Source: Microseira sp041929235
GTDB taxonomy: Bacteria > Cyanobacteriota > Cyanobacteriia > Cyanobacteriales > Aerosakkonemataceae
Length of the DNA: 64,000 nucleotides
Assembly (NCBI RefSeq): GCF_041929235.1
Contig: NZ_JBHFNP010000324.1
Span: 8,187 to 72,186, forward strand
Direction of reading: 5' to 3'
Shown here: in pieces, positions 14,010 through 23,718 of the stretch
How positions within the stretch are numbered: the first letter of the stretch is position 1
Layout: each line of letters opens with the position of its first letter
Notes under the pieces: model-generated
The model's database searches: none
Seen by the model: only the letters and a program-made list of their open reading frames with translations
What the model was told of the DNA's origin: nothing
Position numbers and translations under genes: made by a program

Positions 14010-16754
14010 TCAGATCAAACAGCTAGACTGGTGTGCTGGGTTAACACAGCGATCTATACAAGCCTTCAATTTTGGGGCTAATACCCGGACATGAGGTTCT
14101 GCAACTAAGCTAGTGTGATCGCCAGGAACCTTATGAATCTCCAATCCACCCGCAGCCACTTTGTCCCACCCTAATTCGTCACTATCGCCTCCCTCGCTGG
14201 AAATAAAGACGCTTTCACTGGCGCGGAAGAGGGTGACTTTGCCTGGATAGATTTTTGGCGTGTAGCTAAACAGCACCTTATTATAGGTGTTTGTAATCGC
14301 TGCTTCTCGCATCAGGTAAGGCAAGGGGCGTCCCGGACGCGGGTCTAATTTGTAGGCAATCAACTCCAGCTGATGCTGAGTTTTCTCCTTGAACTTGTTG
14401 GCCTTTTCCAGAAGATAGGACGACTTTTCTTGAGGTTCGAGTTGTGAAAAATGACTCAAAACTCTTAAACCGCGCTTCAACTGATTTTGAAGTTGCCAGT
14501 ACCAGCCCAATCTTTCGAGGATAGACCTTGTAATTGAAAAATTCTCTGTCCTGTATTTGTCATCGGCTATGCAACGCGCTCTTAAGTAATCGGGATTGTA
14601 AGAATCAAACAAAGCAAGCAAGGCTACCTTCTCACCTTGCGCGACCAGTTGCTGGGATATCTCGAATGCAATGATGCCCCCACCGGAAAGACCACCCAAA
14701 AAATAAGGGCCTTCGGGTTGCACAGTACGGATTGCTTTGATGTAATGATCTGCCATTTCTTCAAGGGAAGTGTGGAAGGTTCCTTTGCCATCAATTCCTT
14801 GCGCCTGTATTCCATAAACGGGTTGCTCCGACCCCAAATGGCGCGCTAAAGCTACGTAGGTAAGGACGTTACCGCCAACCGCATGAATGCAGAACAGCGG
14901 TGGTTTAGAACCACCTGTTTGAATCGGTACCAATGAAGACCACGAACCCGACCATTCTTCTTGACCAATCAAGTTAGCGAATTGCTCGACGGTTGGTGCT
15001 TGAAGCAGGGTTGACAAGGGCAGGTTTTTGTTAAAAGCTTTCTCGATTTCCGCAAACAGTTTGACCGCTACTAAAGAAGTTCCTCCCAAATCGGAGAAGA
15101 AATTATCCCGAATACCAATTGGCTGGATGCCTAAAACTTTCTCCCAAATCTTTGTGAGTTTAATTTCTAACCCATTTCGGGGAGCAACAAAGGTTCGTTT
15201 TTGCGCTATATTGCAGCTATCTGAAACACCATTTTCATCAATTAGCCGCTCGGTTTGTGTGGCCTTTAAGCGGGGAATTGATGAGATTTGCTCTTGAGGA
15301 TCGGCAATCAATTCTTCCAGCAAATTCTGGTAATTATCCAACATTTTGCCGATGGTATTGCCATCGAACAAATCTGTTTTGTACTCGAGCGCCACTGTCA
15401 GAATGTCCCCGTTTTCTTCCACGAATAGGGATAAATCAAAATCAACCATTCCCCTGTGGACATCGAGGCGACTCGCGGTGATGCCTGGTAAATCTAGACC
15501 CAGATAGGGAGCCTTTTGTAAGCCAACGATCGCTCGATTCAACGGCGTGCGAACTAAGTCTGCCAATTCCTGAAAAGGTAGGTCTTGGTGTTCGTAAGCC
15601 GCTGTAGTAACTTGGCTGCCTCGACGCAGTAAATCCTGAAAACTTGGGTTGCCAGACAAGTCGGTACGCAGCGGCAATATATTGTTGAAGTACCCAATTA
15701 AATCTTCGATTTCCGATTGGTTACGACCGAGAACCGGAGAACAGACAACGATATCTTCTTGCCCTGTATATCGATTGAGCAATGTTTTAAACGCCATCAA
15801 CAGGGTGACGAATAAGCTCACCCCTTCCCGCTGACTGAGAGACTTCAAATCATCGGTGAGATTTTTGGCTAGTACTAAACGTTGAATTGCGCCTCGGTAA
15901 GTCTGGATAGTCGATGCAGATCGATCCGCAGGCAGGTGGAGTGGGGAAACCCCTTCTCCCAGATGCTGCTGCCAGTAGTTTAGTTGAGACTTGATCGCTT
16001 CACCTTGCACCCACTGCCGATGCCAGGAGGCAAAGTCAGCATACTGGATGGGTAATTCGGGCAAGGGTGCGGCTTTGTAGCGTGCAGAAAGTTCTCGCAA
16101 GAACAAAGTTAAAGACCAGCCATCGGCGACAATGTGGTGCAGGGTCACCAGCAACCAATCTTCGTCTTCGGCTAGGCGCAGAAGTTTGACGCGCCACAAT
16201 GGCCCCTCTGCCAAATTAAATGGCTGTTGAGCCTCCTGGGAAGCTAGCCGCTGAGCTTCTACTTCCCGCTGGTTTTGAGGCAGATTTTGCAGATCTATTA
16301 CTGGCAGGTGGAAGGTTGTTACCGGGGAAATCTTTTGCACGGGTTTTCCATCCACCCCTGGAAACGTGGTTCGCAGGATTTCATGGCGTCGGGCAATTTC
16401 CCCCACGCTCTTTTCCATCGCCGCCACATCGAGGACACCCGTGAGGCGAAAAGCTAGAGGGAGATTATAAACCGAAGTATCGGGAACCAATTGATCGAGC
16501 GACCACAGCCGTTGTTGAGCCAAAGACAGGGGCAGATCTGGATCTCGCGCTACGGGCAATATAGTTTGATTCGAGGTGTTGGCATTGAGAGACTTTTGCA
16601 GCAACGCCAAGATTTCTGGTTTGTGTTCGACTAGAGAATCGCGCAATTCCCCAGTCAATACACCCTTGGGAGCCTTGATGCACAGCTGGTCATCTTCGAC
16701 CCACAACTTTACACCCCGCTGGGATAATTCCACCAAAAGTTCAGTCGGTTTCAT
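14010..16754 (-). CDS. NRPS termination protein: TubC docking-C-PCP-TE, no adenylation domain
   Basis: A 914-residue synthetase subunit. Residues 1-57 are a TubC-type N-terminal docking domain (MKPTELLVELSQRGVKLWVE). A condensation domain follows at about 70-510 with the active-site motif HHIVADGWS. A carrier domain at about 545-620 has the phosphopantetheine Ser in LGGTSLVA. A thioesterase at about 640-900 has FCIHAVGGN and the nucleophile motif GLSGGG. No adenylation domain lies between C and PCP, so the carrier must be charged by another protein or the C domain must join two externally supplied parts. Its start overlaps the PKS stop by 4 bases, so the two are translationally coupled and should act in sequence. 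A terminator follows at 13935. Confidence 0.92.
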   Translation of the reverse strand: MKPTELLVELSQRGVKLWVEDDQLCIKAPKGVLTGELRDSLVEHKPEILALLQKSLNANTSNQTILPVARDPDLPLSLAQQRLWSLDQLVPDTSVYNLPLAFRLTGVLDVAAMEKSVGEIARRHEILRTTFPGVDGKPVQKISPVTTFHLPVIDLQNLPQNQREVEAQRLASQEAQQPFNLAEGPLWRVKLLRLAEDEDWLLVTLHHIVADGWSLTLFLRELSARYKAAPLPELPIQYADFASWHRQWVQGEAIKSQLNYWQQHLGEGVSPLHLPADRSASTIQTYRGAIQRLVLAKNLTDDLKSLSQREGVSLFVTLLMAFKTLLNRYTGQEDIVVCSPVLGRNQSEIEDLIGYFNNILPLRTDLSGNPSFQDLLRRGSQVTTAAYEHQDLPFQELADLVRTPLNRAIVGLQKAPYLGLDLPGITASRLDVHRGMVDFDLSLFVEENGDILTVALEYKTDLFDGNTIGKMLDNYQNLLEELIADPQEQISSIPRLKATQTERLIDENGVSDSCNIAQKRTFVAPRNGLEIKLTKIWEKVLGIQPIGIRDNFFSDLGGTSLVAVKLFAEIEKAFNKNLPLSTLLQAPTVEQFANLIGQEEWSGSWSSLVPIQTGGSKPPLFCIHAVGGNVLTYVALARHLGSEQPVYGIQAQGIDGKGTFHTSLEEMADHYIKAIRTVQPEGPYFLGGLSGGGIIAFEISQQLVAQGEKVALLALFDSYNPDYLRARCIADDKYRTENFSITRSILERLGWYWQLQNQLKRGLRVLSHFSQLEPQEKSSYLLEKANKFKEKTQHQLELIAYKLDPRPGRPLPYLMREAAITNTYNKVLFSYTPKIYPGKVTLFRASESVFISSEGGDSDELGWDKVAAGGLEIHKVPGDHTSLVAEPHVRVLAPKLKACIDRCVNPAHQSSCLI

Positions 16755-19700
16755 AGTCTGATTACCTCCTCCTCTTCTTCTTCATTCAAGTCAGCAGATG
16801 GGGCTTCTATTAAGGTGATGCTCGCTAAAGCTAATTGCTCTAACAAAGCATTTGCTAATTGGTCGATACTGGCTTCCACAATAAATTTCTTCATCGGTAG
16901 GTCTACCTTAATGTCAGTTCTGATCCAATTCCGCAATTGAATACTCGTTAGGGAATCAAGTCCCAATTCGTTCAATGAATGGTGAGCTTCTGGCGGATTG
17001 GATGCATCTAGACCAAGGACTTTTGTTACTTGAATTTGCAGATAAGCAATTAAAAGTTCCCGCTGTTTTTCTGGTGTTGCTGTCTGCAATTGATTCATCA
17101 ATTCCGCAGTTGGCAATTGCATTGACTGGCCTTTTGCTTGTTGCCGCGCCTCCTTAGCTAAGTCGGAGAATAAAGGCGGGTATGCATCTGCGGGGAATTG
17201 TTCCAGGAACTTCGACCAATTCGCCGATACCACTCCAATTTGGGCCGCATTTTGTCCCAGCAATTCTTCCAATACTTGCAATCCTTGTTGGGGTGCGATC
17301 GCTTCCATTCCGCGTGCCTTCATGTAATCGGTGGCAGCTTGAGACGTGGCGACTGCCCCGACTTCCGACCAACTGCCCCAGTTAATACTCAATCCCGGTA
17401 GCTTTTTAGACCGACGATGGTAGGCTAAGGCATCGAGAAACCCATTGGCAGCCGAATGGTTGGCTTGACCTGCATGACCCACCAGCGAGGCAACAGAAGA
17501 GAACATGACAAAGAAGTCTAAAGGCAGGTTCCCAGTCAAAAGGTGGAGGTTCCAAGCACCTGCTAGTTTGGGATTCAATACCTTGGCAAAGCGTTCCCAG
17601 TCTAGCTGTCCCAGGGTGCCATTATCCACAACCCCGGCGGCGTGAATTACCCCACGTAAAGGTCGTTGCGACTGCTCAATTTCCCTGATGATCCGAGCAA
17701 CTTCTTCTGGCTGAGTGACATCGGCTTTTGCCACAACTACTTCAGCACCCATTTGCTCTAATTCTTCGATTTGACCGCTACCGCTGCGGCTTACCAGTAC
17801 TAAATGCTTCGCTCCTTTTTCTACCATCCAACGAGCCACCAGCAAACCTAAACCACCCGTACCGCCGGTAATTAGATACGTACTGTCCTCGCGGAAAGTA
17901 AATGTTTTGGGTGTATTTTTTGTTTGGTGACTGTGGACTAACCTGGATACTTGACGAATGCGATCGCGCCAAGCCACTTCATCTTCCTGACTCTTTAACC
18001 AAACTTCCTCAAATAACTCTTGCGCCTCATTCCCCCTGGCATTCGGGTCTAAATCCACCCGCACGCAATGCAGTTCTGGGTGTTCCAAGGCAATAACCTT
18101 ACCCATTCCCCACAAAGCAGATTGCGCCACTCCCGGCATATTACACCCCGCCGGTACTGCACCCCGCGTCACCAACCACAGCGAAGGCAATTCCGACAAT
18201 CCAGAAACGAGAGATTGAACTAAAGAAAGCGTACTACCGCATCCTTGCTGCGAAGCTACCCCTAAGTCTGCACTCGTTAAAGATTCTGCACTTACTGCAT
18301 CCAAACTCCACAAATGCACCACCCCGTGTAAGGGAGAGGCGGAGAAGGGGAGACGGGGAGACGCGGAGAGTTGTCCGGAAACATTCCCCGCGTCCCCACC
18401 TCCCCGCGTCCCCGCGTCCTCTTTACCCAATGTTGCCAGTAATTGCCGCCAGTCGGTTGGGTTAGCTGGATCGATGCTAAATTCTTGCTCGCATAACTGT
18501 TGGTACTGTTTCCCTGCAAACACAAGTGTACAAATCTCACCTTGCGACCGCAGCTTGGTCGCCAATTGCTGCCCGATTCCTTGACTCTCCGCCAAAATTA
18601 GCCAATTTCTCGGATTTGATCCGTTTAACTCCCATGCAACCTCGGCTGTTTGAGCCACAGGACGCCATTCCACTTCATATAACCAATCCTGCAAAGCTTC
18701 GCGCCAGGCTTCGCAACGCTGGCGTTTCAGCTTTATTCCCTCGATTTTGGCGATTATCTGTCCATCCGGGGCATATAGATGCAAGTCGGCGCTTATAGTT
18801 TGCGAATCTTTCGCCGGATGCACTACAACTTGACTCCACAAGCTAGTGCCGGGACGGTGGTAAACTTGCAGGCGATCTAACCCGACTAGGGGATAGGTAA
18901 ATTGCTTGTCATCGGGGAAAGCAACGCCTAAAAGCTGGAACGAAGCATCTAATAAGATGGGATGCAGGTGATAGTCGGAAGCTGTGGCGACTAATTCTTC
19001 TGGTAATCGGATTTGAGCTAACGCGCTTATACTACCCCCACCGTTGCCGTTGCTGGGAGGGGAAAGCATGAGTTTTTCAATCCCTTGGAACAAGCGATCG
19101 TAATTGAGGCCGCGTGCTTGTAGGTTTTGGTAGTAGGATGCGATCGCTAACTCTTCACCACACTGCGCTTGTAAAGCACCTAAATCAACCCTAGACGCAC
19201 CTTCATCTCCCACCAAAACTCGCCCGCAAGCGTGCAGCATCCACCCAGGGTTCTCACTTTCATCCCCAGTCAAGCTAAAAATGCGGAATGAGTACATTTT
19301 ATCCCCAATTGGGGACAAAATTAACTGAACGGTTTTCACCTCATCTTCTGGTAGCACCAGTGCTTGGTGAATCACCAAGTCTTCTACCAATAACCGATCG
19401 GACTTTAACGCCGCCACCCCAGCCGCCAAAGCCATTTCCAGATAACCGGAAGCTGGCAGGATCGCCGTCTCAAAGAAGCAATGGTGCTTCAGAAAAGCTT
19501 GCCAATCAAGGCTAAGAAGCGCCTCGAAACGAATATCTTCCGTCCCCGCTAGGGATAATTTTTGACCCAAAAGCGGGTGAATATTTTTGCTGCTTGTCCT
19601 TGACAAAATCTGGCTTTTATGTATTGAAACTTCATTCGCTTCAATCCAATGGCGTTTGAGATCGAAGGCATAAGTCGGCAAGGGCAAGCGGTGACGCCGT

Positions 19701-22387
19701 TCGCCTTCGTAAAATCCCGACCAATCCACCTGTACCCCAGCCAGCCAAAGTTTACCCAAGGTATTGAGCAAGAAAGCCAAATCCGATTGACTCTCTTGCG
19801 GATGGCGCACCGAAGTCAGCACCACTTGCTCGGATGGCTTATCTGGATGCTGAAGCGCTAACGTAGACAAAGTCCGCCCAGGGCCAACTTCCAGCAGGAT
19901 TTGATCCGCATCTTGGAACAACTGTTGCAGACCTTCAGCAAAGCGCACAGTTTGGCGCAGGTGTTTTGCCCAATAATTCGGATCGGTTGCCTGTTCAGCT
20001 GTAATCCAAGTGCCGGTGACGTTGGAAACATAAGGAATTTCCGGGGGATGGAGAGTTACTTTTTTAACCAATTCGGCGAAAGAATCCAGCACGGGTTCCA
20101 TCATTTCCGAATGGAAAGCATGGGAAGTATAGAGGCGGCGACCTTCCACGCCTTGGGCGGCTAATTGCTTCTCCAACCCATCGATAGCTTCCCCAGTCCC
20201 CGAAACCACGCAGCGAGATGGGCCGTTAATTAAAGCGAGGGAAAGATTGTTACCTAGATAAGGTTGCAATTCCCGTTCTGAAAGGGGAACGGCGATCATC
20301 GACCCTGGAGGCATCTGCTGCATCATCTTCCCCCGTGCCGCAACGAGAGATAAAGCATCTTCCAGGGAGAACACCCCTGCAATACAAGCGGCGACGTATT
20401 CGCCGATACTATGCCCGATGGTGGCGGCGGGATGGATTCCCCAAGACATCCACAACTTCGCCAAAGCGTACTCGATCGCAAACAGCGCTGGCTGAGTAAT
20501 AGAAGTTTGTTTAAGTTGCTCAGCCGCCTCCTGAGCCTTATCCTCCCTCGGATACAGCAGATCCCGCAGATCGATCGTCTCGTTCCCAGGTTCAACCTGG
20601 GAACGACATCCGGGAGGCTCTGCCTCCCCTAATCCAAGGTGTGAACCTAAATAAGGTTGGAGAATTTCCGCACAGAGATCGATTTGCTCGCGGAAAGTCG
20701 GCTCAAGTTGGTACAGTTCCAGAGCCATATTGACATACTGCGACCCCTGCCCAGAAAACATGAAGGCGACAGATCGTTCTTTCGGCTCCTGCGACTGTGT
20801 AACAATCCGTTTCGGATCTAAAGTTTCCAGGGCAGTTACAGCATCTGCCAAATCGCGGCAAACCAACATCCGCCGATGATTAAAACCCCGACGCCCCACT
20901 TGCAAGGTATAAGCGACATCAGCCAGATTCAGATCCGGATGCTGCTTCAGGTGTGCGGCTAAATTTTTAGTCGCCGCTTCCAAGGCAGAATCAGTTTTAG
21001 CCGAAAGCAACAGTAATTGCCAGCTTCTAGAAGCATCGGAAGGTTCCGTCACTGGAGCTTCTTCTAAAACAGCATGGGCATTTGTGCCACCAAATCCCAA
21101 GGAAGTTACCCCAGCGCGGCGAGGCGTGCCATTAGTTTGCCATTGGCGCCTGGTTGTATTGACGAAAAAGGGACTGTTAGCAAAGTCGAGATTTGGATTA
21201 GGCTGCTCGTAGTTCAAGCTGGGTGGAATCAGCTGGTGTTTGAGCGCCATTACCGTTTTGATCAGACTGGCGATACCCGCAGCCCGATTCAGATGACCCA
21301 CGTTGGGTTTAACCGAACCAATGGCACAGAAACCCTTTTTATCAGTACTGGCGCGGAATGCTTGCGTCATTGCCGCTACTTCAATCGGATCGCCCAAAGC
21401 GGTACCAGTTCCGTGAGCTTCCATATAAGAGATTGTTTCCGGCGAGATACCAGCAACTGCTAGCGCCTCAGTAATTACCCCTACTTGCCCATCTACGCTA
21501 GGAGCCGTGTAGCTGACTTTTTGCGTCCCGTCGTTATTAATCGCCGAACCCTTAATAACGGCATAAATATAGTCCCCGTCTGCCAGAGCATCTTCTAATC
21601 GCTTCAGCAAAACCAGACCCAAACCGCTACAAAATAGAGTGCCTTGTGCTTTAGCATCAAAAGTGCGGCAGTGTCCGTCGGGGGAAGCGATGCCGCCTTC
21701 TCTGTATAAATAACCAGCTGTTTGGGGAACTTGGATCGAAACCCCACCTGCCAATGCCATCTCGCATTGATAATTCAGCAAGCTTTGACAGGCTGTATGT
21801 ACCGCCACCAATGAGGTAGAGCAGGCGGTATTGATGCTCATGCTCGGCCCAGTTAAGCCCAGTTTATAGGAAATGCGCGTTGTGAGGTAATCGCGATCGT
21901 TACCTAGTGAAATGGGGTCTTGTTGCTGGAGCCAATCGAAGTCTACCAACTTGAGCAAATCCGGATTGGAACTGAGGTTTCTATACAAGTAACTACTCAT
22001 CGAGCTACCCGCATAGATGCCGATCCGACCTGGATATGTTTGCGAGTCATAGCCAGCATTTTCTAGAGCATTCCACGCACACTCTAGTAACAGCCGCTGT
22101 TGCGGGTCCATTGCTTGCGCTTCCCTTGGGGTAAAACCAAAGAACGAAGCATCAAACATCTCGATGTCTTCTAAAACCGCATTGGCTTTGACATAGTTGG
22201 GGTTATTCAGTAGAGCTAGGTCTACACCCGCCGCCGCTAACTCTTCATCGCTAAAAAATGAAATAGACTCGACACCGTTGCACAGATTCTGCCAAAACTC
22301 CTCAACATTTTTTGCCCCCGGAAATCGACCCGCCATCCCAATGATGGCTATAGGTTCTATAGATTCAAATGTTTCTAAGTTATCCAT
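16751..22387 (-). CDS. type I polyketide synthase: KS-AT-DH-KR-ACP
   Basis: An 1878-residue modular PKS. The ketosynthase (about 10-430) has Cys in NTACSTSL and His in EAHGTGT and KPNVGHLNRA. The acyltransferase (about 530-870) has GHSIGEY and HAFH, the latter typical of malonyl-CoA selection. A dehydratase (about 945-1230) begins HPLLGQKL and has the catalytic His in KHHCFFETAILP. A ketoreductase (about 1470-1660) has TGGTGGLGLLVA, and the ACP (about 1775-1850) has LGLDSLTS. There is no enoylreductase or methyltransferase, so one round should give an enoyl unit. The tail is strongly acidic (LNEEEEEEVIRL) and probably docks to the TubC domain of the next protein. Two in-frame segments (near 18325-18425 and 20580-20631) look like dispersed repeats. 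Confidence 0.94.
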   Translation of the reverse strand: MDNLETFESIEPIAIIGMAGRFPGAKNVEEFWQNLCNGVESISFFSDEELAAAGVDLALLNNPNYVKANAVLEDIEMFDASFFGFTPREAQAMDPQQRLLLECAWNALENAGYDSQTYPGRIGIYAGSSMSSYLYRNLSSNPDLLKLVDFDWLQQQDPISLGNDRDYLTTRISYKLGLTGPSMSINTACSTSLVAVHTACQSLLNYQCEMALAGGVSIQVPQTAGYLYREGGIASPDGHCRTFDAKAQGTLFCSGLGLVLLKRLEDALADGDYIYAVIKGSAINNDGTQKVSYTAPSVDGQVGVITEALAVAGISPETISYMEAHGTGTALGDPIEVAAMTQAFRASTDKKGFCAIGSVKPNVGHLNRAAGIASLIKTVMALKHQLIPPSLNYEQPNPNLDFANSPFFVNTTRRQWQTNGTPRRAGVTSLGFGGTNAHAVLEEAPVTEPSDASRSWQLLLLSAKTDSALEAATKNLAAHLKQHPDLNLADVAYTLQVGRRGFNHRRMLVCRDLADAVTALETLDPKRIVTQSQEPKERSVAFMFSGQGSQYVNMALELYQLEPTFREQIDLCAEILQPYLGSHLGLGEAEPPGCRSQVEPGNETIDLRDLLYPREDKAQEAAEQLKQTSITQPALFAIEYALAKLWMSWGIHPAATIGHSIGEYVAACIAGVFSLEDALSLVAARGKMMQQMPPGSMIAVPLSERELQPYLGNNLSLALINGPSRCVVSGTGEAIDGLEKQLAAQGVEGRRLYTSHAFHSEMMEPVLDSFAELVKKVTLHPPEIPYVSNVTGTWITAEQATDPNYWAKHLRQTVRFAEGLQQLFQDADQILLEVGPGRTLSTLALQHPDKPSEQVVLTSVRHPQESQSDLAFLLNTLGKLWLAGVQVDWSGFYEGERRHRLPLPTYAFDLKRHWIEANEVSIHKSQILSRTSSKNIHPLLGQKLSLAGTEDIRFEALLSLDWQAFLKHHCFFETAILPASGYLEMALAAGVAALKSDRLLVEDLVIHQALVLPEDEVKTVQLILSPIGDKMYSFRIFSLTGDESENPGWMLHACGRVLVGDEGASRVDLGALQAQCGEELAIASYYQNLQARGLNYDRLFQGIEKLMLSPPSNGNGGGSISALAQIRLPEELVATASDYHLHPILLDASFQLLGVAFPDDKQFTYPLVGLDRLQVYHRPGTSLWSQVVVHPAKDSQTISADLHLYAPDGQIIAKIEGIKLKRQRCEAWREALQDWLYEVEWRPVAQTAEVAWELNGSNPRNWLILAESQGIGQQLATKLRSQGEICTLVFAGKQYQQLCEQEFSIDPANPTDWRQLLATLGKEDAGTRGGGDAGNVSGQLSASPRLPFSASPLHGVVHLWSLDAVSAESLTSADLGVASQQGCGSTLSLVQSLVSGLSELPSLWLVTRGAVPAGCNMPGVAQSALWGMGKVIALEHPELHCVRVDLDPNARGNEAQELFEEVWLKSQEDEVAWRDRIRQVSRLVHSHQTKNTPKTFTFREDSTYLITGGTGGLGLLVARWMVEKGAKHLVLVSRSGSGQIEELEQMGAEVVVAKADVTQPEEVARIIREIEQSQRPLRGVIHAAGVVDNGTLGQLDWERFAKVLNPKLAGAWNLHLLTGNLPLDFFVMFSSVASLVGHAGQANHSAANGFLDALAYHRRSKKLPGLSINWGSWSEVGAVATSQAATDYMKARGMEAIAPQQGLQVLEELLGQNAAQIGVVSANWSKFLEQFPADAYPPLFSDLAKEARQQAKGQSMQLPTAELMNQLQTATPEKQRELLIAYLQIQVTKVLGLDASNPPEAHHSLNELGLDSLTSIQLRNWIRTDIKVDLPMKKFIVEASIDQLANALLEQLALASITLIEAPSADLNEEEEEEVIRL

Positions 22388-22542
22388 TATTTTTCCTTTT
22401 TTATTGTCTTGTTGAGCGAAGCCTCATTTTTTTTTCTGGCTTTGCTATCTGAACCTATAAACCAGGTTTTTTCGGAGATATCTCTTGACAAATCAACGTT
22501 TTTTCCGCTCAACCAGGTTTCTTTGCCTGAAAAAGTATTTTT

Positions 22543-23715
22543 TTAGGATTTCTTTTTTAATTTTTTCTGCTTTTTAGAAAGCTTTCTTTTAAACAAAACT
22601 CCAAATCCCAGAACCATAATCGAACCCAGGATAGTCTCAGATGGTTCGGGTACCGCAGTTGAACCCACTCCGATTTCATAGATAGTACCAACACCAGTCG
22701 CTCGGTTGTTTTCTGATACGTAGAGACTGATCTCACCTAGTCGCCCCGAACTGGACGGACCGAAATCTAAATCGCGCAGGTCTTCGGCAAATCCGGTAGC
22801 GAAGGGGATGGCACCGCTAAAATCCGACTTGATGCGGATAATTGACGATGAAGGACTCTCAAAACTTACTGCATAGAAGATGTCACCTGTTATGGGATCG
22901 ACAGTCCCTCTCGAACCATAACTATTACCTCTAAAGTATGAACGCACATCTATATAGTCGCGGAACCTGAAAACATCTTGGAGGCGACCGTCAGGCAATA
23001 CTTCAATCAGCTCACTCGCGTTATCACCCATCATCAAGAGCTTGCCGTCTCTTGTAACCACGTGATCGTCCCAAGCTTCTCGGGGTATTACCGGAATCAG
23101 CGCCTGAAGATTATTGATACTGCCACCCTTGGGAACGCTCCACAAACCTTTCGGCCAATCGGAAGATATAATAGCTGTGTTTCCGTCTGGAGTGAAGGTC
23201 AAACCACTGGCTGTCCAGATGGTTTCCCCGCCAGCAAATTGCCTTGGTGACCCTCCTGCCGGGTCGAAACCCCAAACACCCTTGTTTGTTGCAATGTAAT
23301 ACAGTCCTTCAGGACCCAAAGTTAAGTCATTTCCCCAGGTGCCATTATTTCCGGCTTCCAGGATTGGTCCAACCTGACTGGCAGTGCCAAGACCCGTGGA
23401 TTTAATCAATCGGTTCAGGGTACTGGGATGGTCAAAAAAGTCATTACAAGGAAGATTATTCGATTGAGTGACGAAAACGCCGCTGCCGTCGGGGGCTACT
23501 TCCAGTCCTCCCATGTAGAAGGGTCTATCAGTTGGGATGTTGGGTAGGTTACCAGGGGTGCAGTCGAGACCTGGAGGGCTGTTGAGCAAGCCACCAGTAT
23601 CGTAGATAGAGAGCGGTCCAGCTGTCGGTTCGAGAACGATTACGGCTGCTTTCACAGGTTCTAGACCACCAACAGCTAAGATTAAACCAGCCAAACCCGT
23701 CAGTAATTTTTTCAT
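22543..23715 (-). CDS. secreted PEP-CTERM protein, beta-propeller-like
   Basis: A 390-residue exported protein. It has an N-terminal signal peptide (MKKLLTGLAGLILAVGGLEP, cleavage near AAV) and a C-terminal PEP-CTERM sorting signal: PEPSE, a hydrophobic span (TILGSIMVLGFGVLF) and a basic tail. The middle has repeated stretches such as DVTLGPEGLYYIATN and LTFTPDGNTAIISS, typical of SMP-30/NHL-like propellers. Exosortase would process it to the cell surface. Its ATG lies three bases from the stop of the upstream C-PCP gene, so it is part of the biosynthetic operon, which is unusual. Its role there is unknown. Confidence 0.85.
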   Translation of the reverse strand: MKKLLTGLAGLILAVGGLEPVKAAVIVLEPTAGPLSIYDTGGLLNSPPGLDCTPGNLPNIPTDRPFYMGGLEVAPDGSGVFVTQSNNLPCNDFFDHPSTLNRLIKSTGLGTASQVGPILEAGNNGTWGNDLTLGPEGLYYIATNKGVWGFDPAGGSPRQFAGGETIWTASGLTFTPDGNTAIISSDWPKGLWSVPKGGSINNLQALIPVIPREAWDDHVVTRDGKLLMMGDNASELIEVLPDGRLQDVFRFRDYIDVRSYFRGNSYGSRGTVDPITGDIFYAVSFESPSSSIIRIKSDFSGAIPFATGFAEDLRDLDFGPSSSGRLGEISLYVSENNRATGVGTIYEIGVGSTAVPEPSETILGSIMVLGFGVLFKRKLSKKQKKLKKKS

Positions 23716-23718
23716 ACT

